A DNA stretch of 22,468 bases from Anaerolineales bacterium (lineage in GTDB: Bacteria; Chloroflexota; Anaerolineae; Anaerolineales; DRMV01): NCBI GenBank assembly GCA_015494815.1, contig WGAK01000021.1, forward strand, positions 1 through 22,468, read 5' to 3'. The notes beneath the pieces are model-generated. The model had not been told where the DNA came from, searched no databases, and was given only the letters and a program-made list of their open reading frames with translations. Below are positions 1-7,373 of this stretch, one piece after another (the stretch's first letter is position 1; every line of letters starts with the position of its first letter). The position numbers were made by a program, and so were the translations under genes.

Positions 1-1186
1 CTAAGGTGCGATTGAGCACCTGGTCCAGGTCCAGGCTGCCGGCCAGTTCCGCGAAGATGTGGGCCATGAGTTGGGCCCGCCGATGCTCGGCACGCAAGGC
101 CGCAGTGCGTTCCTCGACCTGCTGCTCCAGATGGGTGGTCAACTGGCGGGTAATGTGATACAGGCGTGCGTTTCGCAAACCGGCCGCGGTTTGCTGAGCC
201 AGGGTGCGGGCCAGTTCCATGCGCTCGGCCTGGAAAGGCGCGCGGTCCCACACCAGAAAGACGCCATGCAGGCGTTCGTCGTCGGCCACGGGCACCACCA
301 GCACATGGCTGACATGGCGGGCCCGGAAGAAATCTTCGGCCTGGGCCAGGAGCGGCTCTTGCAAGGGGTCGTTGACATGCAGCAAGCGCCCGCTTTCGGC
401 CAGGTAGTCCAACAAGCCGCCCAGGGGCACCGGCGTGTCCTGGGCATACACATCGTCCACCGGCGGAAATTCCACCTCCAGCCGCGCCTGCCCCCCCGCG
501 TTGGGGATGAGCGCGGTGACCCGCTGGGCCTGGAGGGCGTTGTACAAATGGCGGGTGGCCCGGGCCCAAATGCGCCGCGGGTCCAGGGTGGAGGTCAGGT
601 CCCGAATGACATCATGCAGCAAGGTCAGACGGTGGGCCAATTGCTGGGCCTGGTTGCGCTCGGCCAACAACTGCGCTAAGGTGCGGTGCTGGCGCCAATA
701 TTGCACCAGCAACCGGGCGAAGCCATTGGCCATGCCCAGGTGCAGGGGCTCGAAGGCATGCGGGGGCCCGGATTCCAACACCATCAGGCCCAAAATGTCA
801 TCCCCAATCATCAGGGGCACGCCCAACCAACTCCGCCGGGCGGCTTGCTCCCCGGCGGGGAAGCGCGGGTCCCGGGCCACATCGGGCACATAAAGCAACT
901 CGCCTTGCGCGGTGATGGCCTGGAAGATGCGGCTATCTTCGATGTCCACCTGCAGGCCCACCGGCGACTCGTCGGCGGCGAAGCCTTGGGCGGCCACCGC
1001 GACCAGACGCGCGCCATCCTTGCGCCACAGCGACGCCGCGTCATAAGGCACCAACGCGCGCAAGCCCTGCAATGCCTCTTGCAGCAGGGTGTCCTCGTCA
1101 GGCGCGGCATCCAGCAGGTGCAGCACCTGCTCCCAGGCCTGCGCCAACTCGCTGGTGGCCGGATAGAAGGGCGCGGTCTCGTTCAT
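1..1186 (-). CDS. Multi-GAF-domain sensor protein, C-terminus beyond window
   Basis: Reading the minus strand from the ATG at 1186 gives 395 uninterrupted codons to the window edge, so the protein is truncated here. Two GAF-like modules are visible, about residues 30-160 (with LGVPL followed by ILGLMVLE) and about 185-345. A charged helical linker (VEERTAALRAEHRRAQ) follows, and a third GAF seems to begin at the edge (LDLDQVLNRTL). GAF domains bind small ligands or chromophores and usually feed an output domain such as a histidine kinase or cyclase, but no output domain is in view. The ATG overlaps the TGA of the upstream response-regulator gene in an ATGA, so the two are probably translationally coupled and may act in one signalling pathway. 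GAF modules are confident; the final enzyme type is unknown. Confidence 0.8.
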   Translation of the reverse strand, partial: MNETAPFYPATSELAQAWEQVLHLLDAAPDEDTLLQEALQGLRALVPYDAASLWRKDGARLVAVAAQGFAADESPVGLQVDIEDSRIFQAITAQGELLYVPDVARDPRFPAGEQAARRSWLGVPLMIGDDILGLMVLESGPPHAFEPLHLGMANGFARLLVQYWRQHRTLAQLLAERNQAQQLAHRLTLLHDVIRDLTSTLDPRRIWARATRHLYNALQAQRVTALIPNAGGQARLEVEFPPVDDVYAQDTPVPLGGLLDYLAESGRLLHVNDPLQEPLLAQAEDFFRARHVSHVLVVPVADDERLHGVFLVWDRAPFQAERMELARTLAQQTAAGLRNARLYHITRQLTTHLEQQVEERTAALRAEHRRAQLMAHIFAELAGSLDLDQVLNRTL

Positions 1187-2073
1187 AGGCTCGTCTTGCG
1201 ATGACTGCGGGCCGCCACTTCGGTAATTTCCCGAATGTCGGCGAAATCGTGGTCACGCGCCCGCACGATGCCGATATCCAGCGTCATCAGCGGCACGGTT
1301 TGCGGCGTACCGTCCTCGCCGGTAACGATGAGATAGCCGCGTTCCCGGTCCTGGTAGTTGTACAGGGTGCGCACATCTTCATCGAAGCGGGCCTTGAGAT
1401 GCTCGGCAATCAAAGGCGCGTGCATCTCGTCGGTCACCACGATGAACTCGCTCTCGCCCGGATGCCCGATGAAGTCCTGCTCTGAGCCCAGGTGGTCCAT
1501 CACCTGGGTGAGCAACATGCCCATGAAACGCAGCACATCATCGGCCGCGATAAAGCCGTACACCTCGCGGAAGGCGTCGAAGTGCTTAATCCAGATGTCC
1601 AGCAAAGCCCAATCGCGGCGCTGGATGAGCGAGCGCAGGTAATCTTCCACCGACCGGCCCGAAGGCAGGTGGGTCCGGGGGTCGGTCAGGCGTTCCCGCT
1701 CGACCCGCTGCAGGATGTTCTTCACCCGCAGGCGCAGTTCGTCGGGGTCGAAGGGCTTGGTGATGAAGTCGTCCGCGCCCATCTCCAGGCCCTGAATGCG
1801 GGCATAGCGCTCGTCGCGCTGGGTGAGGAAGATGACGGGGATGTGGGCCGTGCGGGGCGCGGTGCGAATCTGCCGAAACACCTCATAGCCGTCAATGTCG
1901 GGCAGCAGGATGTCAAGCAAAATCAAATTGGGCAAGAACGTGCGCGCCTTGTCCACGGCTTCTTTGCCGCGGTGCGCCACTTCGATGTCGTAATCTTGAT
2001 GCTCGAAAAACAACTTGAGCATTTGGGCCGTGTCTTTGTCGTCTTCCACAATCAGTAGGCGGGGCCGGTCCAT
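1183..2073 (-). CDS. Response regulator, receiver plus degenerate GGDEF domain
   Basis: The 296-residue protein has a CheY-like receiver at about 1-125 with acidic E10/D11/D12, phosphoacceptor D54 (ILLDILLPD), T84 and K106 (TKPFDP), so it should accept phosphate. Residues 130-295 begin DPRTHLPSGRSVEDYL, which matches the opening of GGDEF domains (DPLTGLPNRR type). The active-site loop reads GESEF (206-210) instead of GGDEF/GGEEF and the metal-binding region is poorly kept, so diguanylate cyclase activity is unlikely. A role as a GTP or c-di-GMP sensor, or as a protein-interaction domain, is inference. The ATG at 2073 has a GGAGG four bases upstream. It lies 21 bp after the acyl-ACP-reductase-like gene and overlaps the GAF sensor gene by 4 bp. 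Confidence 0.88.
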   Translation of the reverse strand: MDRPRLLIVEDDKDTAQMLKLFFEHQDYDIEVAHRGKEAVDKARTFLPNLILLDILLPDIDGYEVFRQIRTAPRTAHIPVIFLTQRDERYARIQGLEMGADDFITKPFDPDELRLRVKNILQRVERERLTDPRTHLPSGRSVEDYLRSLIQRRDWALLDIWIKHFDAFREVYGFIAADDVLRFMGMLLTQVMDHLGSEQDFIGHPGESEFIVVTDEMHAPLIAEHLKARFDEDVRTLYNYQDRERGYLIVTGEDGTPQTVPLMTLDIGIVRARDHDFADIREITEVAARSHRKTSL

Positions 2074-2094
2074 AACGCCTCCTTCTTGTCAACT

Positions 2095-3201
2095 TCACCT
2101 GTGGGGCGCAGATGCGCGTTGCGCAGCCTGGCGTGTACGCTCCCACTGCTCCGCGCGCACCCGGCGTCCCAGGGACATCCACGGCCCGACCTCGAAGCCA
2201 TGATAGGCCCCCAGGCGGGCAATTTCGTGCACCTTGTCCACGGGTATGGTTCTGCCTATAGTATAACACTCAAATCGGCGTTCCAGGGTGAGAATCATGG
2301 TTTCGGCCATGCACGCGTACGCCAGGCGGCGGGGCAGGCCGAAGTTGAAATGGAAATTCACGGGGCCGGGGACGCGCACGATGCCGCCGTCCAGCACCAG
2401 CACATCCGAGCGCTCGCGGCTCACCCGCAGCGATACATCGCGCGGCAAGGCGACATCGAGCACCACGCTGCCGGGGCGCAGATGCTCGGGATGGATGATG
2501 GCCCGTCCGGCCGTGGTGGCCGAGAGCACGAACTGGGCCTCGGTCAGGCGCTCGATGGCGGTGGTGGCCTCGATATGCGCCCGGCGAGGGCGGGCCTGCA
2601 ACGCGCGCGCCACCCGCTGCAGGCTGTGCGGCCGGCGTCCCACCAGCAGCACCTGCTCCACCTGGTCGGCCAGCACGTCTGCGGCCGCGCGCCCAATGGC
2701 GCCGGTGGCCCCCACCACCGCGACGGTCGCGGCGGGCCAGGGCACCACCGCCAGCCGCTCGGCCGCGCGGCGCAACTGCTCCACGGCCACGGCCACGGTA
2801 TACGAATCGCCCGTGGTCACGGGGATGTCCAGCGCGCGGGCCACGGTCTCACCCGCGTCGCCAATGGCCGCCGTCCACGCGCCCAGGCCCACAATTTGCG
2901 CGCCCAGGCGTTCGGCCAAACGCCCGGTCTGGATGATTTTGCGATAGACGAAGTCCAACGACGAGGTGCGCATGCGCTGCGGGGTCAGCGGACAGGCCAA
3001 CAGCCAGCCCTGGATGCGCTGCCCCGTAGCCTGCGAAGTCACGCCCTCGATTTCCGAAAGCCGCAACGGCGGCCATAGGCCCGAGAGGTAATGAATCCAC
3101 TTCTCGGGCAGGACTTTGGCCAACCACGGATAACGCCGCCGCACATCTTCGCGGGGGTCAATGGGATGGATGATAAACGCAAAACGCGGTAAACGGCTCA
3201 T
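2095..3201 (-). CDS. Acyl-ACP reductase (AAR)-like Rossmann-fold dehydrogenase
   Basis: The 368-residue product resembles, by recalled sequence, cyanobacterial long-chain acyl-[acyl-carrier-protein] reductase, which reduces acyl-ACP to fatty aldehyde with NADPH. Matching features are EIEGVTSQATG (50-60), GLGAWTAAIGD (105-115), the TTGDSYTVAVAVEQL block (129-143), the Rossmann loop VVGATGAIGRA (162-172), VLDGGIV (268-274) and YACMAETM (295-302). Cys297 in that last block aligns with the cysteine that forms the acyl-enzyme thioester in the cyanobacterial enzyme. The C-terminal tail is longer (about 20-30 residues). The ATG at 3201 is chosen because GGAG sits 5 bases upstream; an in-frame GTG at 3216 would remove that spacing. 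No aldehyde-deformylating oxygenase lies in the window. Substrate and product are inferred; a general NAD(P)-dependent dehydrogenase is the fallback. Confidence 0.78.
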   Translation of the reverse strand: MSRLPRFAFIIHPIDPREDVRRRYPWLAKVLPEKWIHYLSGLWPPLRLSEIEGVTSQATGQRIQGWLLACPLTPQRMRTSSLDFVYRKIIQTGRLAERLGAQIVGLGAWTAAIGDAGETVARALDIPVTTGDSYTVAVAVEQLRRAAERLAVVPWPAATVAVVGATGAIGRAAADVLADQVEQVLLVGRRPHSLQRVARALQARPRRAHIEATTAIERLTEAQFVLSATTAGRAIIHPEHLRPGSVVLDVALPRDVSLRVSRERSDVLVLDGGIVRVPGPVNFHFNFGLPRRLAYACMAETMILTLERRFECYTIGRTIPVDKVHEIARLGAYHGFEVGPWMSLGRRVRAEQWERTRQAAQRASAPHR

Positions 3202-3258
3202 GCCCGCTCCAAGCACGATTCAGCATCCGACCGCAAGGCGTCGCGCGGCCGGGCCTTT

Positions 3259-3267
3259 ATCTTACCA
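3259..3267 (-). promoter_or_regulatory. Possible extended -10 promoter for the AAR-like gene
   Basis: The minus strand reads TGGTAAGAT, a TG-n extended -10 with four of six consensus bases, about 57 bases upstream of the ATG at 3201. No good -35 hexamer is seen at 16-18 bp. The call rests on its resemblance to the extended TGGTATAAT seen upstream of 17723, and is weak. Confidence 0.3.
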
Positions 3268-3344
3268 TTGGCCGAGGCCCCCGGCCGGGGTTGTCTGCGT
3301 AAATGGGGCGTGGGCGCGTGCAGAAGTTGCCGAAAGCAGCCAAC

Positions 3345-3449
3345 GGGCGGATGGGCGAATGGGCGTGCGGCGCCCGGGTACCGCTTTTGGGAAGGTGGTA
3401 AAGCGGCAAAGCGAATGGGCGAATGGACGGATTTGCGGAGGGGCGGATG
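3345..3449. repeat. Degenerate short repeats, GGGCGAATG type
   Basis: Units related to GGGCGAATG / GGGCGGATG occur in two clusters, 3345-3365 and 3411-3449, separated by unrelated sequence. They are imperfect and non-coding in appearance. Their function is unknown; they could be remnants of an intergenic dispersed repeat family. Confidence 0.5.
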
Positions 3450-3532
3450 CCTGCCCGCTGACGCCTGACGCCTATCCGCTGGCGTGGCATCTCGCGGGAC
3501 GGCAAAGCCCGCCTTTCGGCCGTGGCGGGTGC

Positions 3533-3553
3533 GGGCGACCGAGCCGGTCGCCC
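3533..3553. repeat. Perfect 9-bp-arm hairpin with trailing CCCCTACA
   Basis: GGGCGACCG (3533-3541) and CGGTCGCCC (3545-3553) are perfect inverted repeats around a 3-base loop, followed by CCCTACA. On the minus strand the hairpin lies about 85 bp past the stop of the beta-helix protein gene, so it could help terminate that transcript. No U-tract follows, so an intrinsic terminator is not clear. A dispersed palindromic repeat is equally likely. Confidence 0.55.
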
Positions 3554-3637
3554 CTACAGGGCGCTGCCCCCCTCGCAATGCCCCAGACAAGGGTGCGTCG
3601 CGGGGCGCGGGTAGGGGCAGTTTACGCCGTCGGCCGT

Positions 3638-4933
3638 TTATTTGTTGCGGAAATAGGGGTAGTTGGGATAGTCGGGCGGCCGGGGGTAGGCCCGCCGCAC
3701 CTCAAAGTCCAACTTGAAGCGATGGTGGTCGCTGTCTTCGTAGAAGACATCTTTGGTGATGACGCGCCGCTCCTCGGTGGCTGCGATGACCACATCGGAC
3801 TCGATGGTGCGGGCCGGGTAAATTACCAGGCCCGAGCCCAGGCGACAGTTGTGCCCCACCGCGCCCCCCAGCACAGGGAAGGGCGTCTGCTCCAAAGTGC
3901 CGTCGGGCCGCCGGGCCTTGATGGGCAGCGAAAGCAGGTTGAAGTCGGTGAAGGTGGTGCCCGCGCCGATGAAGGTGTTGCGCCCTACCACGCACATCTG
4001 CAGACAGGTGTTTTGGGCCACCATGCTGTTGTCCATCAAGGTGGTCATGAATAGCGACGCCCGGAAGGGCAGAAACGCGCCATCGCCCACCACCGAGAGC
4101 AACAACTGGCAGCCCTGGCCGATGTTGACATTGTCGCCGATGATGCAATTGTCAATGACCGCGCCCGCGCCAATGGTCACATTGTCGCCGATGATGGTGG
4201 GGCCGTGGATGACCGCGGTGGGGTCAATGCTGCAATTCTTGCCCACCACCACCAGGTCGGAACTCTGCAGCACCTGCCGGCCTTCCCACAGGGATTTGAA
4301 GAGCACTTTGATTTTGAACCACGGGTCCTCGTTGACCCGCGCCTCGAACCGCACGCCCCGACTGAACAGGCCGAAGATGATGTCGGCCACATACACGTGC
4401 ACCCAGGTGTCAATGGCCACGAAGGAACGCTGCGGCACCTGGAAGACCAAATCGCCCCCCGCGCGGGCCATGTAGGTGGGGATGTGATAGTACCCGACTT
4501 CCTGGATTTTCATGTCCACGAAAATGGGCTCGGGCGGGGCATCGGTGTAGCCCCGGGGGTAATACCACATGTCACCCCAGAAGAAGTCGCCGTAGCGCTC
4601 ATACGACACCGACAAGGGCAGCATGTGCTCGCGAAAGGCGGGGTTGTCTTCATGGAAGGCCACCCGACTGGGGCGATTCTTGGCCCGAGCCTGTTCCAGA
4701 AAGGCCTCAACGAAGGGCGCGTTGAAAAACACATTGTCGCGATAAGCGAGGATGGGCTCGTGCAGGTCCGTGGGCCAGGGTTGCCCCGGCGGCAACACCA
4801 ACTCGGTGGTGGTGTAAGCGTGCAGAATCTCGTTTTGCAAGGCCCACAGCGGCTGATTCTGCAGGCGCAAATCGCGCGCCGGCTCGTTGAAGGGCCAAAT
4901 CGGGCGAGGTTCGTGCAAGACCACCCGCAGCAT
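3638..4933 (-). CDS. Left-handed beta-helix (hexapeptide repeat) protein, GlmU-like C-terminal half
   Basis: The 431-residue protein has a C-terminal left-handed beta-helix at about 228-390. Hexapeptide rungs such as IDPTAVIHGPTIIGDNVTIG and VNIGQGCQLL resemble the acyl- or nucleotidyl-transferase trimers of the GlmU/LpxA type. The N-terminal half (1-225) has RDNVFF and FVEAFLEQAR motifs reminiscent of sugar-nucleotidyltransferase-like proteins. I see no GxGTR-type nucleotide loop, so nucleotidyltransferase activity is doubtful. The start is ATG 4933, 6 bp after the hydrolase stop, with GGGGAG embedded in the hydrolase end. It probably acts on, or scaffolds synthesis of, a sugar or acylated metabolite. 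The substrate is unknown. Confidence 0.72.
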   Translation of the reverse strand: MLRVVLHEPRPIWPFNEPARDLRLQNQPLWALQNEILHAYTTTELVLPPGQPWPTDLHEPILAYRDNVFFNAPFVEAFLEQARAKNRPSRVAFHEDNPAFREHMLPLSVSYERYGDFFWGDMWYYPRGYTDAPPEPIFVDMKIQEVGYYHIPTYMARAGGDLVFQVPQRSFVAIDTWVHVYVADIIFGLFSRGVRFEARVNEDPWFKIKVLFKSLWEGRQVLQSSDLVVVGKNCSIDPTAVIHGPTIIGDNVTIGAGAVIDNCIIGDNVNIGQGCQLLLSVVGDGAFLPFRASLFMTTLMDNSMVAQNTCLQMCVVGRNTFIGAGTTFTDFNLLSLPIKARRPDGTLEQTPFPVLGGAVGHNCRLGSGLVIYPARTIESDVVIAATEERRVITKDVFYEDSDHHRFKLDFEVRRAYPRPPDYPNYPYFRNK

Positions 4934-4939
4934 GGCGGT

Positions 4940-5758
4940 TTACTCCCCGTCGTCGCCGACCAGCAGGGCGTCGTCGTCCGCGGTCAAGAAGCGCTGGAGC
5001 ATGAGGTTGAAACTGGCCGGGATTTCCAGCATAGGGAAGTGCCCCGCGGTCAGCGGACGCTCGATTTGGGCATGCAGCACGCCCTGCTTGAGCACCAGCC
5101 ACTGGTTGGGGTCCACGATGGGGTCACGCGCTCCGTAGATACCCAGCACCGGCGTCTTGATTTTGGGCAGGTCTGGGCGCAGGTCCACCTCGTGCAGCGA
5201 GCCGATGCTCTCGAAGAACGCCACCAGGTCGGTCTGCGACAGGTCTTCCTGCAGGCGTTCGGGCCACAGCGGGTCGGGGGTGATGAGGGGGAAGACCACC
5301 TGCACCCCGACCTTGAGCAAAAACGAGAAGCGGTGAATCAGACGGCCGAGGGAAGGGTTGCCGGCCAGGCGCAGGAACCAGGCCAGCGAGGTGCCGACAA
5401 TGGGGCTGCCCACCACCGCGGTGCGTTCGACCTTGTCGGGGTAACGGATGGTGAGGGCCAGGGCCACGGTGCCGCCCATGCTGTGCCCCACGATGGGCGC
5501 CCGGCGAATGCCCAGGTGCTCCATGAAGTAACGCACCATCTCGACGAAGTCGTCTACCCGATAGGCCGTGCGGTCGGTGTCCGACTCGCCGAAGCCCCAG
5601 AAGTCCAGGGCATAGGTGCGATACTGCTGGCTCAAAAACTCCATGGTGTCGTGCCAGATGCGCCACGACTCCAGCCAGCCATGCAGCAGCAGCAAGGGCT
5701 TGCCGCGGCCCATGACTTCATAGTGCAAGATGCCTTGTTGCGTAACGATGGACGACAC
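4940..5758 (-). CDS. Alpha/beta hydrolase
   Basis: The 272-residue cytosolic protein carries the full alpha/beta-hydrolase set: oxyanion-hole HG (26-27, LLLLHGW), nucleophile elbow GHSMGG with Ser93, acid Asp212 (GARDPIV) and His240 (AGHFPML). Length and spacing are usual for the esterase/lipase/haloalkane-dehalogenase-like superfamily. Which ester, thioester or other bond it cleaves cannot be read from sequence. The start is GTG at 5758, with GAGG 7 bases upstream and no better ATG nearby. It sits 37 bp after the GTPase gene and 6 bp before the beta-helix gene, so it is probably co-transcribed with both. Its acidic C-terminal tail (DDDALLVGDDGE) is unusual but short. Confidence 0.88.
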   Translation of the reverse strand: MSSIVTQQGILHYEVMGRGKPLLLLHGWLESWRIWHDTMEFLSQQYRTYALDFWGFGESDTDRTAYRVDDFVEMVRYFMEHLGIRRAPIVGHSMGGTVALALTIRYPDKVERTAVVGSPIVGTSLAWFLRLAGNPSLGRLIHRFSFLLKVGVQVVFPLITPDPLWPERLQEDLSQTDLVAFFESIGSLHEVDLRPDLPKIKTPVLGIYGARDPIVDPNQWLVLKQGVLHAQIERPLTAGHFPMLEIPASFNLMLQRFLTADDDALLVGDDGE

Positions 5759-5795
5759 CGGAACACCTCGGCGGAGCCACGCCTAAGGGCTGCGG

Positions 5796-6368
5796 CTACT
5801 TGGGCTCAATTTCCTTGGGTTGGCGGTGGGCCTGGCCGCTTTCAATCCACTCCAAGATGCTGTACAACAACTCCAACAACACCTTCTTGACCGACTCTTT
5901 GTCCACGGCCACGCACGGCACCACCTTGACATCCTTGGGCAGACGCAAGGCAATGCGCAGGTCTTCCACATCCCAGGCGTCTTCCAGGTCTTGCTTGTTG
6001 GCCGCCACCACATACGGCGTGGGCGCGTAGGCCTTGAAGGTCTCCAAGATGTTGCGGGCCTCGCGGAAGGTCTCGGGGCGGGTGCTGTCTACCAGCACGA
6101 TGAAGCCCAACATACCTTCCGACAAGATTTCCCACATGAAATCGAAGCGCTTTTGGCCGGGGGTTCCAAACAGGTACAAGACCAGGTCATCGTCAATGGT
6201 CAGGCGGCCGAAGTCCATGGCCACGGTGGTACTTTCTTTGATGGCCCGCTCGTCCGCGCCGGTAATCTTGCGCTCGGTGGCCACCACATCAATCTCGCTG
6301 ACGGTCTTGATGAACTGCGTCTTGCCCGCACTAAAGGGTCCGGTCACAACAATTTTTACTGCCTGCAT
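5796..6368 (-). CDS. Small Ras-like GTPase, MglA/COG2229 type
   Basis: The 190-residue single-domain GTPase has P-loop GPFSAGKT (10-17), switch region ESTTVAMDFG (45-54), G3 motif as LFGTPGQKRF (67-75) and G4 NKQD (124-127). The GTPGQ form of G3, lacking the usual DxxG aspartate, is typical of this prokaryotic group. These GTPases are molecular switches, often encoded with Roadblock or DUF4388 partners and linked to polarity, motility or signalling. Here the DUF4388 gene lies immediately upstream (43 bp), supporting a functional pair. ATG 6368 has AAAGGTGG six bases upstream. No Roadblock (MglB-like) GAP gene is in the window. Confidence 0.9.
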   Translation of the reverse strand: MQAVKIVVTGPFSAGKTQFIKTVSEIDVVATERKITGADERAIKESTTVAMDFGRLTIDDDLVLYLFGTPGQKRFDFMWEILSEGMLGFIVLVDSTRPETFREARNILETFKAYAPTPYVVAANKQDLEDAWDVEDLRIALRLPKDVKVVPCVAVDKESVKKVLLELLYSILEWIESGQAHRQPKEIEPK

Positions 6369-6411
6369 GGAACACCACCTTTGAAAAGGACAAAACTTCG
6401 TGGACTTACCT

Positions 6412-7230
6412 TTATCGGCTGCTGATGCGGTTAATCAGCCGCTGCACCAACGAGATGCTTTCTTCTTTGGAGCGGTTGACGAACGCGTGCTGAATGACCC
6501 GCTTGGGCCGATAATCGTCCGGCCGTACCAATTCCACAATGCCCGCCTGCATCAACGCGTAGGCAATGCGGCGGATTTCCATGTCACTCATCTTGAGGGT
6601 ACGGGCGATTTTGCGTAGCGAGTTTTTGGGGTTCACATACGCAATCACCCGCCATTCTTCCACGCTCAAGTTCAGGCTCTTGACATCGGTCTGAGGCTGC
6701 TCCACGAACTTGAGCGCCATGTTCAGGTCAGGGATTTCCTCGCGCAAGCGTTCCCACTCCCGCAGTTGGCGTGAACCTTCGACGATGAGATTGCCCAACC
6801 CCAATTTGACGGGAATGCGCTCTTTGGGCATGGGCACGCCGCTTTCAAACACGAAGCGCCCTTCAATCCAGGCGAACAAGCGCCGCACGATGTTGGTGTA
6901 GTAGTCCTTGAGAATGGTCAGGATATCCTGGGGCGTGAAGTACCCCGCGTTGACCAGCAACAACCCCAACGCCTTGTCGTTGAGGTTGCCAGCCCGGGCC
7001 TTGAGGGCCTTGTACTGCTTGGCCGTCAACCGGCGAGCCTGATACAAGACATCGAGCAGCGAATGGGGCCGCGACCGCAACGCCGCATAGACCAATTTTC
7101 CATCCTGAAAATAGAGTTCGGCAACTTCGCCTTCCGAAGCAATGACCAACCGTCCAGTTTTACGTGCCAGGTGCACCAGGTTGAGAAGTTGGACGATTGA
7201 AAAACTACGAAGGTCGCCTTTCAATGCCAT
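6412..7230 (-). CDS. DUF4388 / winged-helix regulatory protein
   Basis: The 272-residue protein starts with a DUF4388 (PatA-N-like) module at about 2-100 (GDLRSFSIVQLLNLVHLARKTG, with GELYF-like AELYFQDGKLVYA). A linker ends in FVFESGVPMP, and residues 187-237 form a winged-helix-like unit (LSVEEWRVIAYV...SLRKIARTLKMSDMEIRRIAYALMQAGIVELV). Such proteins are common partners of small GTPases in Chloroflexota and Deinococcota. They are thought to be signalling or transcriptional adaptors, but exact roles are poorly known. ATG 7230 is preferred over an in-frame ATG at 7272, because GGGGAG lies 7 bases before 7230 and the upstream stretch is a structured leader. It is the first gene of the run from the 7305-7333 promoter. 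Confidence 0.85.
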   Translation of the reverse strand: MALKGDLRSFSIVQLLNLVHLARKTGRLVIASEGEVAELYFQDGKLVYAALRSRPHSLLDVLYQARRLTAKQYKALKARAGNLNDKALGLLLVNAGYFTPQDILTILKDYYTNIVRRLFAWIEGRFVFESGVPMPKERIPVKLGLGNLIVEGSRQLREWERLREEIPDLNMALKFVEQPQTDVKSLNLSVEEWRVIAYVNPKNSLRKIARTLKMSDMEIRRIAYALMQAGIVELVRPDDYRPKRVIQHAFVNRSKEESISLVQRLINRISSR

Positions 7231-7233
7231 ACA

Positions 7234-7270
7234 AATGCTCCCCGGGGCATTGTGGTACAATGTGGGCCCC
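7234..7270 (-). promoter_or_regulatory. Structured 5' leader with alternative hairpins at the ribosome-binding site
   Basis: Between the predicted transcription start (near 7298) and ATG 7230, the RNA can form hairpin A. Its arms are GGGGC+ATTGT and ACAATGCCCC (7244-7270) around a 3-base loop, with a 4-base bulge. It can instead form hairpin B, with arms AATGC and GCATT (7234-7251), whose loop contains most of the Shine-Dalgarno GGGGAG (7238-7243). The two share the AATGC/GCATT segment and exclude each other. A regulatory switch is inference; an operator for a DNA-binding protein is also possible. Confidence 0.4.
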
Positions 7271-7304
7271 ATTTAGAAGGGCCCATGCCCCAAAAGATGC
7301 ACGC

Positions 7305-7333
7305 ATTATACAATGAGCCTGACCCAGCGTCAA
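7305..7333 (-). promoter_or_regulatory. Near-consensus sigma-70 promoter
   Basis: On the minus strand TTGACG (7333-7328) and a perfect TATAAT (7310-7305) are separated by exactly 17 bp, with an A/T-rich stretch upstream of the -35. Transcription would start near 7298, giving a leader of about 68 bases before ATG 7230. It should drive the DUF4388-GTPase-hydrolase-beta-helix run. Confidence 0.85.
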
Positions 7334-7373
7334 ATTTTTACGCCAAATTGGCCGGTTTGCCTCGCGTGCGCCC

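Larger units (their letters stand above)
3217..3637. other. Repeat-rich intergenic region (about 420 bp)
   Basis: No convincing gene is seen on either strand. Open frames here are short and composed of low-complexity Arg/Pro/Ala codons. The stretch holds a candidate extended -10 element for the downstream reductase gene (3259-3267), degenerate repeats of GGGCGAATG/GGCGGATG type (3345-3449) and a perfect hairpin (3533-3553). It separates the DUF4388-GTPase-hydrolase-beta-helix run from the reductase-regulator-sensor run, so it may hold both a terminator and a new promoter. Confidence 0.6.

Noticed and set aside
59..679. Plus-strand open frames across the GAF sensor region
   Set aside because: The minus-strand frame from 1186 gives two GAF-like domains and a coiled linker; the plus-strand products lack any domain character.
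3217..3637. Possible tRNA or small RNA in the long intergenic gap
   Set aside because: No cloverleaf, T-loop GTTCRANNC or other known RNA signature was found by eye; only repeats and a hairpin are supported.
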